Shown in pieces: positions 1 to 8,305 of a stretch of DNA of 64,000 nt. The stretch is from an uncultured Bacteroides sp. (GTDB lineage Bacteria > Bacteroidota > Bacteroidia > Bacteroidales > Bacteroidaceae): the NCBI RefSeq assembly GCF_910585845.1, contig NZ_CAJUHF010000014.1, positions 1 to 64,000 on the forward strand. Reading direction: 5' to 3'. The notes below the pieces were generated by a model that saw only the letters and a program-made list of their open reading frames with translations, was not told where the DNA came from and made no database searches. The position numbers and the translations under genes were made by a program. Position 1 is the first letter of the stretch. Each line of letters begins with the position of its first letter.

Positions 1-102
1 GCGTCCGACTTATACCCCAAAATTCGATGTTTTCAAATTTTTGTCATGTACTTAGTGATGATTTACTAAATAAATTGTTCGTTTGACCTCTAAAATACAT
101 GT

Positions 103-1269
103 TTGGGAATGGTTAATATGAATACCGTTCCTTTAAATAAGAACCACATTCCATATCGGCAACTTAATTATTTTTCGACTTACCGACCGACAATAAAATT
201 AGCAAGTCGCGTACCATTTGACGAACGTGGAAATCCAAATATTAAGATAGAGGATATTTCAACGCTGTTGTTACGAGAATATTTGGTGAAGGTAGGTAGC
301 AAACTTGCCAATGAACTATATACAAAACCTCTCGAAAATATATTGGAGCAAATGGATTTGTATGTTGGTCCTAAGGAAAATCGTATGCTTAGAAATGTAA
401 CAGCTATGATGTTCTGTGAAGACCCAAGCAAATTATTTAAACGTACACAAGTTGAAGTTGTATATTTCCCAGAAGGACGATTAAATAATCCCAACAACTT
501 ATACGAAGGTCCTGTAATTAAGGGTTCCATCACTCAGATAATTGACAGAACACTGGAATACCTGAATCGTATGCTTGTTATGCAGACGGTGATAAAGCCC
601 AAGGATAGTAGTAGGAGTCAATAGTTTGTCACTTATCCATATCAAGCATTGGAGGAGAGTGTAACAAACTCACTCTATCATAGAGATTATCGTGAATGGG
701 AACCAGTGGTTATTACTATAGAACCTCAAGGAATCACTATACAAAATGTTGGTGGTCCTGATAGAAGCATATCTGCTGCTGATATTTCAAGATGTGAAAT
801 CTTAGTATCTAAACGTTATCGTAATCGTAGACTTGGCGAATATCTGAAAGAATTGGATTTGACAGAGGGTCGCAGTACAGGTATCCCTACCATTCAGAAT
901 GTTTTGGAGAATAATGGCTCACCCCGAGCTGCTGTAGTTACAGATGAGGAACGAACCTTCTTTAGAATAACCATTCCTTGCCATGAAGCTGCTGGAAATA
1001 TTATCGCAGACATAGCACACAAAGATGGTACACTAAAAGCTTCTAAACGAGGTTCACTAAAAACTGCACTACAAAGTGCACCAGAAACTGCACTACAAAT
1101 CATCAATGAAATTAGGAATAATCCTAATGCAACCCTTTCTGAGATAGCTGAAAAAAATGGCGTATCTCGCCGTTGGGTTGCTTCTAATATGAAACATCTT
1201 CAAGATACAGGTGTTGTTAAACGAGTTGGACCTAATAAAGGTGGTCATTGGGAAATTATAGGTAAATAG
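103..1269 (+). pseudogene. Broken AlbA/RecG-like ATP-binding transcriptional regulator
   Basis: Two open segments in the same frame (103-621 and 625-1269) are separated only by a TAG at 622-624. The first resembles the middle of the AlbA_2/RecG-like regulator family (VPFDERGN, LREYLVKVGSKLA, MFCEDPSKLF). Directly after the TAG comes YPYQALEES and then TNSLYHRDY, the ATP-binding signature of the HATPase_c_4 type. The end (about codons 330-385) looks like a winged helix (LSEIAEKNGVSRRWVASNM). The N-terminal AlbA_2 DNA-binding domain of about 120 residues is absent: the frame is closed by TAA at 67-69, and 1-102 shows nothing recognisable. Such proteins often sit in mobile or defence islands. 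The double damage (lost N-terminus, amber) argues for a pseudogene; readthrough of a single amber cannot restore the missing domain. Confidence 0.75.
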
Positions 1270-1315
1270 TAAAATTGAGATAAAGACAGCACGCTCAGGG
1301 TGAGTGTTTTGTTTT

Positions 1316-1414
1316 ATGGCAACAGCAATCCAGTACAACCAACCCCAGATTTCGTTCGAAGAACAAATTACGACCCTAAAGAATGATGGTATAGTCTTTA
1401 CGAATGAGTTTTGA
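1316..1414 (+). pseudogene. N-terminal scrap of an Abi-like (abortive infection) gene
   Basis: A 32-codon open frame begins ATG and reads MATAIQYNQPQISFEEQITT, followed by LKNDGIVFTNEF and a TGA. This resembles the start of Abi_2/AbiD/F-family proteins, where an 'ISFEEQI..LK..G..F' segment precedes a conserved SYYRL motif. That motif and the remaining roughly 250 residues are missing, so the gene was cut just after its start. It lies 46 bp after the broken regulator, consistent with a decayed defence island. The family call rests on a short stretch and on memory of the family. Confidence 0.45.
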
Positions 1415-1462
1415 GTTTACATTTTTCAAATTGATAAGTTCTTAAGTTTGTAAAGAAAATGC

Positions 1463-1537
1463 CAATATATGTAACGGGTGATAAGAATATATGTAATGCC
1501 GCATTACATATATTCTTATCACCCGTTACATATATTG
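1463..1537. repeat. Perfect 37-bp inverted repeat with 1-nt centre
   Basis: Positions 1463-1499 are the exact reverse complement of 1501-1537, with only base 1500 between them. Each arm also holds two related direct copies of an ATATATGTAA core (near 1466-1475 and 1488-1497). There is no T-run after either arm, so it is not a typical intrinsic terminator. A remnant of a palindromic mobile element or a cruciform site is possible. Confidence 0.85.
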
Positions 1538-1572
1538 TTATTCTATAGCTCAAATTTCGTAAGCTCAACTCT

Positions 1573-1787
1573 TCATTTTCCCCTTTCCATTTTCCATTCT
1601 CTCTGAATCTCTCCCTCCATCCGGTCCACGACTTGATACTCCACGCTTCCCTATCTGTCCCTTCTTGTCTTGAACCCGTATTTCTTCAAAGACAATACCA
1701 ATATCTGCGTAGTCAGCCTATTCATCTCCCTAATTTCCTCCCCTTGTGCCAGTACTTGTATCCTTCCTTCAACAGCACGTATGCCTA
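1573..1787 (-). pseudogene. Decayed reading frame, family not identified
   Basis: Read on the minus strand, YEVVYA is followed by a TAG (1785-1787), then AYVLLKEGYKYWHKG. A one-base shift at a G run (about 1738-1741) leads to EEIREMNRLTTQILVLSLKK and YGFKTRRDR, a second TAG (1651-1653), then GSVEYQVVDRMEGEIQREW. The pieces join into one sensible protein if one base and two stops are corrected, so I read it as a decayed gene. The 'LLKEGYKYW..GEEIREMN' part faintly recalls the C-terminal part of Bacteroides VirE/VapE-type mobile-element proteins, but I would not assign it. Confidence 0.35.
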
Positions 1788-1880
1788 TGCATAGACTACT
1801 TCATAATTGCAGTTGCAGGAATATGGAGTGGAAGTTAATCATCTGATTGATGATATCTGTTTTCTTATATTTTTTTATTT

Positions 1881-1952
1881 ATGTGTTACACACAAATGTA
1901 GTTATAGGTAGGGGGGCTACCCTCCTATTATTATAAAATGTGTGTGTAACAA
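1881..1952. repeat. Imperfect inverted repeat, TGTTACACACA ends
   Basis: The left side (TGTGTTACACACAAATG) and right side (ATGTGTGTGTAACA) are near inverted copies, with a short GTAG/CTAC stem around a run of five Gs in the middle. It may be the ends of a lost insertion. No ORF lies inside. Confidence 0.4.
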
Positions 1953-2150
1953 GCCTTAAGAAAAAATTAAGAAAATACGCGCCTGCGCTCGCGTACGCGT
2001 GCGAGAATAACCTCCCGCCTTTTGCTAACAAGCAAACTCACCACACCACCGCCTTGTTTCCACCCAAAAATCGACTTTTCTTCAGTAAATAAGGCGGTTA
2101 TCTCATTGTTTTTCTCAACATTTGCCATCACAATACTTAAAGCAAGCATT

Positions 2151-2423
2151 ATGGGAAGTGAAGGATTACAGGAACGCTATATTAACCCCTACACCGATTT
2201 CGGCTTTAAAAAACTGTTCGGGACAGAACTGAACAAGGAACTGCTCATCAGTTTCCTCAATGCCCTGCTGCAAGGCGAACAGACGGTGAAGGATGTGACT
2301 TACCTGAACACAGAGCATTTAGGTACACAAGAGATAGACAGAAGAGCCGTGTCAATTCGGCAAATTCTTATGCAAACTCAAGGCAGTAAGCAAAATAATC
2401 ACTATTTTTGCGCATTCAATTGA
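2151..2423 (+). pseudogene. Truncated PD-(D/E)XK nuclease-family transposase
   Basis: From ATG 2151 the frame gives MGSEGLQERYINPYTDFGFK, KLFGTELNKELLISFLNALL and EHLGTQEIDRRAV. This is the hallmark N-terminus of Rpn/PD-(D/E)XK family transposases common in Bacteroides, which are about 300 residues long. After DRRAV (about position 2352) similarity stops and the last roughly 23 codons read into the purM promoter region. Only about 67 family residues remain; the catalytic D and ExK positions, which lie further on, are lost. An earlier in-frame ATG at 2022 adds residues that do not look like the family. The breakpoint sits about 90 bp before purM. Confidence 0.75.
2403..2410 (+). promoter_or_regulatory. 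Candidate -7 element of the purM promoter
   Basis: TATTTTTG fits the Bacteroides -7 consensus TAnnTTTG and lies 29 bases before the purM ATG. No good TTTG -33 element is visible at 19-21 bases upstream. The upstream half of this promoter lies next to the transposase breakpoint. Confidence 0.5.
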
Positions 2424-2439
2424 AAAAACATATCAACTC

Positions 2440-3609
2440 ATGAGTAACCAAAGATACATGATGCGCGGTGTCAGCGCGTCTAAAGAAGATGTGCACAACG
2501 CCATCAAGAATATCGACAAGGGTATTTTCCCACAAGCATTCTGCAAAATTATCCCCGACATTTTGGGCGGCGACCCAGAATATTGCAACATCATGCACGC
2601 CGACGGTGCAGGCACCAAGTCGAGCCTGGCTTACATGTACTGGAAAGAGACAGGCGACCTGAGTGTTTGGAAAGGCATCGCACAAGATGCATTGATCATG
2701 AACATTGACGACCTGCTCTGCGTAGGTGCCGTAGACAACATCCTGGTCTCCTCCACCATCGGACGTAACAAGTTGCTCGTGCCCGGCGAAGTAATCTCTG
2801 CCATCATCAACGGCACAGACGAACTGCTTGCCGAACTGCGCGAAATGGGCGTAGGCGTATATGCCACCGGCGGTGAGACAGCCGATGTAGGCGACTTGGT
2901 ACGTACCATCATCGTAGATTCCACCGTTACTTGCCGCATGAAACGGAGTGATGTCATCAACAATGCCAACATCCGTCCGGGTGACGTGATTGTCGGCTTG
3001 GCTTCATACGGACAGGCCACTTACGAGAAAGAGTACAACGGCGGCATGGGCAGCAACGGACTGACTTCGGCACGCCACGACGTATTTGCCAAGTACCTCG
3101 CCGAGAAATACCCCGAAAGCTATGACAAGGCCGTACCCGAAGAGCTGGTCTACAGCGGCGGACTGAAACTGACAGATAGCGTAGAGGGCAGTCCGCTGGA
3201 TGCCGGAAAGCTGGTTCTCTCCCCCACCCGCACATACGCTCCGGTAGTGAAGAAGCTGCTCGATGCCCTTCGTCCTGAGATTCATGGAATGGTGCACTGC
3301 TCCGGCGGCGCACAGACCAAGGTGTTGCACTTCGTGGGCGACAACTGCCGCGTCATCAAAGACAACCTCTTCCCCGTACCTCCCTTGTTCAAGGCCATCA
3401 AGGAGCAGAGCGACACGGATTGGAGCGAAATGTACAAGGTATTCAATATGGGTCACCGTCTGGAAGTGTACCTCTCTCCCGAACATGCCGAAGAGGTGAT
3501 TGCCATCAGCAAGAGCTTCAACATCGACGCACAGATCATCGGCCGCATCGAAGAGAACGACAAGAAAGAACTGATTATCAAGAGCGAGTTCGGAGAATTC
3601 CGTTACTAA
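2440..3609 (+). CDS. purM: Phosphoribosylformylglycinamidine cyclo-ligase (AIR synthase)
   Basis: This cytosolic enzyme closes the imidazole ring of FGAM to aminoimidazole ribotide using ATP, step five of purine synthesis. The 389 residues are longer than the enterobacterial enzyme (about 345), as usual in Bacteroidales. Visible family features are HADGAGTKSSLA (substrate/ATP loop, about residues 53-64), IAQDALIMNIDDLLCVGA (about 80-98), GGETADVGD (about 142-150) and GGAQTKVLHF in the C-terminal half. It is followed closely by two small membrane genes and prfA on the same strand, so it probably heads that operon. No damage is seen. Confidence 0.95.
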   Translation: MSNQRYMMRGVSASKEDVHNAIKNIDKGIFPQAFCKIIPDILGGDPEYCNIMHADGAGTKSSLAYMYWKETGDLSVWKGIAQDALIMNIDDLLCVGAVDNILVSSTIGRNKLLVPGEVISAIINGTDELLAELREMGVGVYATGGETADVGDLVRTIIVDSTVTCRMKRSDVINNANIRPGDVIVGLASYGQATYEKEYNGGMGSNGLTSARHDVFAKYLAEKYPESYDKAVPEELVYSGGLKLTDSVEGSPLDAGKLVLSPTRTYAPVVKKLLDALRPEIHGMVHCSGGAQTKVLHFVGDNCRVIKDNLFPVPPLFKAIKEQSDTDWSEMYKVFNMGHRLEVYLSPEHAEEVIAISKSFNIDAQIIGRIEENDKKELIIKSEFGEFRY

Positions 3610-3631
3610 TCGCCTGATACGAAAAGAGAAC

Positions 3632-3913
3632 ATGAAGGAAAGAGACCATGAAGGTTGCCTGATACTTATAGGCATCGTGGGGATCTACGGGGCACTCCTC
3701 GTTATAGCCTATTGGCTGGATTTCCCTTTCCTCAAGTTCGCCAGCTATCTGTTCCCTGGACTGACGGCATCCTACGTTGGCAGTATCTACTTCTGCCCCG
3801 CAGAAAAACGGGAGAAGAACCGCTTCTCCCGTAAAACGTGGATATGGCTCGTCATCGCCTATCTGGCATTGGCGGCACTGTTGGCGTGGTGGCTGGAAGG
3901 CAGATTGTGGTAA
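3632..3913 (+). CDS. Small membrane protein, function unknown
   Basis: A 93-residue protein starting MKERDHEG with three likely membrane segments: LILIGIVGIYGALLVIAYWL (about 10-29), a hydrophobic stretch FLKFASYLFPGLTASYVGSI (about 33-52), and WIWLVIAYLALAALLAWWL (about 71-89). A short basic loop (AEKREKNRFSRK) separates the last two. It starts 22 bp after purM and is followed 74 bp later by another small membrane gene, so it is probably co-transcribed with purM and prfA. I do not recognise a named family; conservation at this position in other Bacteroides would support it as a real gene. Confidence 0.65.
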   Translation: MKERDHEGCLILIGIVGIYGALLVIAYWLDFPFLKFASYLFPGLTASYVGSIYFCPAEKREKNRFSRKTWIWLVIAYLALAALLAWWLEGRLW

Positions 3914-3987
3914 TCCTCACATTCAGTGCCCCTCATGACGAATCAGATCCAAGGTCTATAATAACAAGAATACTAAAGCGAATAAGC

Positions 3988-4191
3988 ATGAAAAAGAAAA
4001 TCATCGTCAGCCTTTGCGTACTGGTAAGCATGTCTTGCCTGCTTGGCATATTCACCTTTCTGATGGACACTTGGGGAGAAAGAAACTTCCTGCGCAAGGG
4101 CGTCGGCGTACTTGCCCTGATGGGATGGGTAGTGATTACCTACCGGATGGCGACCTTAAAATATAAATGGATAAGAAGATTGGCTGAATAA
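3988..4191 (+). CDS. Small two-helix membrane protein, function unknown
   Basis: The 67-residue frame is best started at ATG 3988 (MKKKIIVSLCVLVSMSCLLG), giving an N-terminal membrane segment; a second hydrophobic stretch is GVGVLALMGWVVITYRM (about 39-55), followed by a basic tail (KYKWIRR). An upstream in-frame ATG at 3838 lies inside the previous gene in another frame and is unlikely. The stop is 2 bp before the prfA start, so translation is probably coupled. No family is recognised. Confidence 0.6.
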   Translation: MKKKIIVSLCVLVSMSCLLGIFTFLMDTWGERNFLRKGVGVLALMGWVVITYRMATLKYKWIRRLAE

Positions 4192-4193
4192 AT

Positions 4194-5306
4194 ATGGCAG
4201 AAAACAATACAATATTAGAAAAGCTGGACGGACTTGTAGCACGCTTCGAGGAAGTCTCCACTCTGATTACAGACCCGGCAGTCATTGCCGATCAAAAACG
4301 TTACGTCAAGCTCACCAAAGAGTACAAAGAACTGGGCGACCTGATGGAAGCACGCAAAGAGTACATTCAAGTGCTGAACGGCATCGAAGAGGCAAAAGAG
4401 ATCATCGCCAACGAAACCGACCAAGAGATGCGCGAGATGGCACGCGAAGAACTGGATGCCTGCCAGACACGCCAACCGGAACTGGAAGAGCAGATCAAGT
4501 TGCTGCTTGTCCCCGCCGATCCGCAAGACAGCCGCAATGCCATCCTTGAAATACGTGGCGGAACGGGAGGCGACGAGGCTGCCATCTTTGCCGGAGACCT
4601 GTTCCGCATGTACAGCAAGTACTGCGACATCAAGGGCTGGCACCTGGAAGTATCGAGCGCCAACGAAGGTTCCGCCGGCGGTTTCAAGGAAATCGTCTGC
4701 TCTGTGACGGGGGATAATGTGTATGGTACACTGAAATATGAATCGGGCGTACACCGCGTGCAACGGGTGCCTGCCACCGAGACCCAAGGACGCGTGCATA
4801 CCTCTGCCGCTTCCGTGGCTGTGCTTCCCGAAGCCGAAGAGTTCGACGTAGTCATCAACGAAGGTGAGATAAAATGGGATACCTTCCGAAGCGGCGGTGC
4901 CGGCGGACAGAACGTGAACAAAGTGGAATCGGGCGTGCGCCTGCGCTACAACTGGAAGAACCCGCTCACAGGCGTGGTCGAAGAAATCCTCATCGAATGT
5001 ACCGAAACGCGCGACCAACCCAAGAACAAGGAGCGTGCCCTCTCGCGCCTGCGCACCTTTATCTACGACAAGGAGCACCAGAAGTACATCGACGACATCG
5101 CCTCCAAACGCAAGACCATGGTCTCTACCGGCGACCGTTCGGCAAAGATACGTACCTACAACTACCCGCAAGGACGCATCACCGACCATCGCATCAACTA
5201 TACCATCTACAACCTCGCCGCCTTCATGGACGGAGATATTCAGGACTGCATCGACCACCTGACCGTGGCAGAGAATGCGGAAAGGCTGAAGGAAAGCGAA
5301 TTATAG
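4194..5306 (+). CDS. prfA: Peptide chain release factor 1
   Basis: RF1 reads UAA and UAG stop codons and triggers hydrolysis of peptidyl-tRNA on the ribosome. The 370-residue protein shows GGTGGDEAAIFAGDLFRMY, the codon-recognition PAT tripeptide in VQRVPATETQGRVHTS, and the catalytic GGQ in SGGAGGQNVNKVESGVRL. PAT (instead of SPF) marks RF1 over RF2. The ATG lies 2 bp after the previous stop. The gene itself ends in TAG, so RF1 terminates its own synthesis at a codon only RF1 reads. Intactness matters here because several in-frame TAG codons occur elsewhere in the window. Confidence 0.97.
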   Translation: MAENNTILEKLDGLVARFEEVSTLITDPAVIADQKRYVKLTKEYKELGDLMEARKEYIQVLNGIEEAKEIIANETDQEMREMAREELDACQTRQPELEEQIKLLLVPADPQDSRNAILEIRGGTGGDEAAIFAGDLFRMYSKYCDIKGWHLEVSSANEGSAGGFKEIVCSVTGDNVYGTLKYESGVHRVQRVPATETQGRVHTSAASVAVLPEAEEFDVVINEGEIKWDTFRSGGAGGQNVNKVESGVRLRYNWKNPLTGVVEEILIECTETRDQPKNKERALSRLRTFIYDKEHQKYIDDIASKRKTMVSTGDRSAKIRTYNYPQGRITDHRINYTIYNLAAFMDGDIQDCIDHLTVAENAERLKESEL

Positions 5307-5322
5307 GAAGGATTTAAAGTAT

Positions 5323-5368
5323 GTTCTATTTGAAGAATTAAGGAGTTAGCTCTTCAAATAGAACTTTT
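5323..5368 (+). terminator. Terminator-like hairpin after prfA
   Basis: GTTCTATTTGAAGA (5323-5336) pairs exactly with TCTTCAAATAGAAC (5351-5364), followed by four Ts. The 14-bp stem is AT-rich and the T-run is short, so it may only partly stop transcription before the next gene. Confidence 0.6.
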
Positions 5369-5390
5369 AGAAACTAAAAAAATACGCGTC

Positions 5391-7262
5391 ATGAAACCAT
5401 TGCAAGCCAAAACAGCACAACTCTTGAAGAGTGCTTCCGAAGCCTTCCGTACCTGTTGGAAACGCTTCCCGGTCACCGTATGTTTCCTTTTCTCCCTCAC
5501 TGTCTACCTCATTTATTGCACCGCCAACGAATGGAAAGGAAGCCAAGCCATGCAAGGCACACTCACCTACTATTTCTCTGTAGGCGCACTGCTTTCGCTC
5601 ACGCTGCACCTGTGGAGCGAGGAAGTAAAGAGCCAACGCTTGAAACTGAGCGTGCAAAGCATAATGCATGCCCTATTGTTTGCCGATGCCGCCTACATCT
5701 ACCACCTTATCCATACACAGACGTTCTTCGTAGAGAAAGGACTTACCCACGCCTCCCTGCTGCTGGCATTGACCGTTGCCCTCTTCTACCTCCCGTTCTG
5801 GCGGGAGAAGAACGACGTGGCAAGCAACAAGTTTGCCCAATGGCTTATCAACACTTTCTTCATCACCCAGTTTGTGGGACTGCTACTTTGGGGCGGCATC
5901 AGCCTGCTGCTTGCTTCGCTGGAGGCATTCTTCGGCATCCCTGTCAGTTATAAATGTTACGCCTACATCGGTTACTTATGTTGTGTACTGCTCGCCCCGT
6001 TGCTCTTTCTCGGGTTACTGCCGCAAGGCGAACGGAAACATGACCGCACTCCCAACCCCTCCTCATTCTGGAACAAGGCGTTGCGTTACATCTTCCTGCC
6101 GCTCACGATGAGTTATCTTGCCGTGCTATATGCCTACATCGCCCGCATCCTCTTCCTGTGGGAACTGCCCAATGGATGGGTATCGAAACTGGTGACGGCA
6201 CTGATGGTATTGCTCATTGCCATAGAGTTTGGGCTTTACTCCGTCCGGCTGAAAGAGAACCGTCCGTTCGACCAATGGGTGGCACGCAAGTTACCGCTGT
6301 TCATCCTTCCGCTGCTCCTGCTGATGACCGTAGGTATCGCACGCCGCTTCAACGATTACGGCCTTACACTCAACCGGCTTTATCTTGTCACGTTGAACGG
6401 TTGGTTCTACGTGATCTGCATTGGGCTGCTTGCCAGCAAGGCACGCCGCATCCACTGGATACCCCTCTCGTTTGCCGGGCTCTTCATACTGACGTCCGCA
6501 CTGCCTGTGAACTATGCAAGCCTCTCACACAACTATCTGCTGAAAGCAGTAGAGGGCAAAATGGAGCGTGACTACCCAGGCACGCTACCCATGAACGACG
6601 AGCAATACCTCGACTGGCTGAAGACATTGCCCAAGGAGGAGGCGCTGGCACTGAACAGCCGGTTAAGAGAACTGGATGACTTCTACCGCGACCGGAACAT
6701 TCACCGACTGGTAAGCAAGGACATCCGTTATTGGGCAGCAGAAGAGTACATAAAGGAAGACACCATCGTCATGCATGAGATAGCTGTAGAAGGAGAAGAT
6801 GGAGAGAAAGAGTTTATCGGTTCGAAGGGCAGGTATTATAGCTACAGCAACAGACTCAGCAAGACAATGAATCCGTTGGACATTTCCGAAGGATATACGA
6901 AGCTTGTACTGTACGACAACGCCAAAGATACGATCCACCTGCGGGCATTGAAGTCGGACACGCTTGCTTTCGCCCTGCGTACCTATGACGACGAGACGAC
7001 CGAAAAGAGCGACGAAACCAGCAAAGCGACCTGCGAAGAGACCGAAGAGATCGGCGAAGCCAGCGCAGACACTGCCTACGTATCCCTTCAGGACCTGCGC
7101 AAATGGGACAAGCTGTACAACCTGTCGCCGCAGCCCCTCCGCTGCAACCGCGTAGGAGACAAGTTCATGCTGACCTACTTCTACCTGAACTCATATACGG
7201 ACGACACTACCGGAGAACAATTTATGAGACTGACTTTCTCCGGCATGCACCTCAAGAAATAA
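5391..7262 (+). CDS. DUF4153 family polytopic membrane protein
   Basis: A 623-residue protein. About residues 25-380 are packed with roughly ten hydrophobic helices (for example VTVCFLFSLTVYLIY, YYFSVGALLSLTL, FILPLLLLMTVGIA, WIPLSFAGLFILTSALPVNY). The remainder (about 390-623) is soluble and acidic, with an ADT-ETTEKSDETSK-like low-complexity stretch near 535-560. This layout matches the DUF4153 family common in Bacteroides. Its function is not known. It lies between prfA and pyrF, a placement I recall from other Bacteroides genomes. Confidence 0.75.
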   Translation: MKPLQAKTAQLLKSASEAFRTCWKRFPVTVCFLFSLTVYLIYCTANEWKGSQAMQGTLTYYFSVGALLSLTLHLWSEEVKSQRLKLSVQSIMHALLFADAAYIYHLIHTQTFFVEKGLTHASLLLALTVALFYLPFWREKNDVASNKFAQWLINTFFITQFVGLLLWGGISLLLASLEAFFGIPVSYKCYAYIGYLCCVLLAPLLFLGLLPQGERKHDRTPNPSSFWNKALRYIFLPLTMSYLAVLYAYIARILFLWELPNGWVSKLVTALMVLLIAIEFGLYSVRLKENRPFDQWVARKLPLFILPLLLLMTVGIARRFNDYGLTLNRLYLVTLNGWFYVICIGLLASKARRIHWIPLSFAGLFILTSALPVNYASLSHNYLLKAVEGKMERDYPGTLPMNDEQYLDWLKTLPKEEALALNSRLRELDDFYRDRNIHRLVSKDIRYWAAEEYIKEDTIVMHEIAVEGEDGEKEFIGSKGRYYSYSNRLSKTMNPLDISEGYTKLVLYDNAKDTIHLRALKSDTLAFALRTYDDETTEKSDETSKATCEETEEIGEASADTAYVSLQDLRKWDKLYNLSPQPLRCNRVGDKFMLTYFYLNSYTDDTTGEQFMRLTFSGMHLKK

Positions 7263-7291
7263 CCATTAAACAAACAAAAATATATATCCTT

Positions 7292-8116
7292 ATGAACAAA
7301 CAAGAATTATTTGAAAACATCAAGCGCAAGAAATCTTTTCTCTGCGTAGGTCTGGACACCGACATCAAGAAGATTCCCGAACACCTGCTGAAGGAAGAAG
7401 ACCCCATCTTCGCCTTCAACAAAGCCATCATCGATGCCACGGCAGACCTCTGCATCGCCTACAAGCCCAACCTCGCCTTCTATGAGAGCATGGGCGTGAA
7501 AGGCTGGATCGCTTTCGAGAAGACCGTGAACTACATCAAGCAGAACTACCCCGACCAGTTCATCATCGCCGATGCCAAACGCGGCGACATCGGCAACACC
7601 TCTGCCATGTATGCACGCACGTTCTTCGAGGAACTGAACATCGACTCCGTCACCGTTGCCCCCTACATGGGCGAGGACAGCGTCACGCCCTTCCTCAACT
7701 ACGAAGGCAAATGGGTCATCCTGCTTGCCCTGACCAGCAACAAGGGTTCGCACGACTTCCAGCTGACGGAAGACCCGCAGGGCGAACGCCTCTTCGAGAA
7801 GGTGTTGCGCAAGAGCCAGAAGTGGGCCAACGACGGACAGATGATGTACGTGGTAGGTGCCACGCAGGGCCGCGCCTTCGAAGACATCCGCAAGATTGTT
7901 CCCCACCACTTCCTGCTCGTGCCCGGCGTAGGTGCACAAGGCGGCTCATTGGAAGAGGTCTGCAAGTATGGCATGACGAAGGAATGCGGTCTGATCGTAA
8001 ACTCCAGCCGCGGCATCATCTATGTGGATAAGACAGAAAACTTCGCCGCCGCCAGCCGGAAAGCAGCCCAAGAGGTGCAGGCACAAATGGCAGAACAGCT
8101 GAAGGCAATACTTTAA
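7292..8116 (+). CDS. pyrF: Orotidine 5'-phosphate decarboxylase
   Basis: The enzyme converts OMP to UMP, the last step of de novo UMP synthesis. The start at ATG 7292 gives 274 residues and MNKQELFENIKRKKSFLCVG; an upstream in-frame ATG (7103) lies inside the previous gene and is rejected. Family features are FLCVGLDTD near the start, AYKPNLAFYE, the catalytic ADAKRGDIGNT (Asp-Lys-Asp charge network) and VPGVGAQGG near the phosphate site. Length and motifs fit the longer PyrF type 2 found in Bacteroidetes. The stop codon overlaps the first base of a 175-bp foldback element. Confidence 0.95.
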   Translation: MNKQELFENIKRKKSFLCVGLDTDIKKIPEHLLKEEDPIFAFNKAIIDATADLCIAYKPNLAFYESMGVKGWIAFEKTVNYIKQNYPDQFIIADAKRGDIGNTSAMYARTFFEELNIDSVTVAPYMGEDSVTPFLNYEGKWVILLALTSNKGSHDFQLTEDPQGERLFEKVLRKSQKWANDGQMMYVVGATQGRAFEDIRKIVPHHFLLVPGVGAQGGSLEEVCKYGMTKECGLIVNSSRGIIYVDKTENFAAASRKAAQEVQAQMAEQLKAIL

Positions 8117-8290
8117 GAGCCTGTTTAAATTTTGTTCAGCCTTCTTTTGAGAGTTCTTTTTGAGGATGTTTTTCTGTTTTTATGAGGAGCATAGCGGGCT
8201 ATGTGACGAATAAAAACAGAAAAACAGACCGAAAAGAAACTCTAAAGAAGCTGAATAAAAAACTTTTTGAAGAAAATTTAAACAGGCTCT
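8116..8290. repeat. 175-bp foldback element (MITE-like)
   Basis: The ends are exact inverted copies: AGAGCCTGTTTAAATTTT (8116-8133) and AAAATTTAAACAGGCTCT (8273-8290). Pairing continues inward with gaps: TTCAGC/GCTGAA, GAGAGTT/AACTCT, TTTTTCTGTTTTTAT/ATAAAAACAGAAAAA, ending in CATAGC/GCTATG around GGG. The whole 175 bp can fold on itself, and it has no ORF. It directly abuts the pyrF stop codon. Perfect terminal inverted repeats with a self-complementary body are typical of miniature inverted-repeat elements; a structured 3' UTR is the alternative. Confidence 0.8.
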
Positions 8291-8305
8291 AATATTGATT
8301 AAAAG

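Larger units (their letters stand above)
1415..2150. other. Gene-free, scrambled stretch between remnants
   Basis: No intact gene is visible. The stretch holds the 37-bp inverted repeat, a decayed minus-strand reading frame, an imperfect inverted repeat around 1881-1952 and a GC-rich patch of CG dinucleotides near 1979-2003. Composition shifts abruptly from AT-rich to pyrimidine-rich near 1570, which suggests joined fragments. Confidence 0.6.

Noticed and set aside
4215..5258. Minus-strand frame of about 350 codons
   Set aside because: It is fully antisense to prfA and lacks any family motif.
4194..5306. Genome-wide recoding of TAG to an amino acid
   Set aside because: RF1 (prfA) is intact, and prfA, the acetyltransferase, one GH3 and the GH84 gene end in TAG at sensible positions, so TAG works as a stop here.
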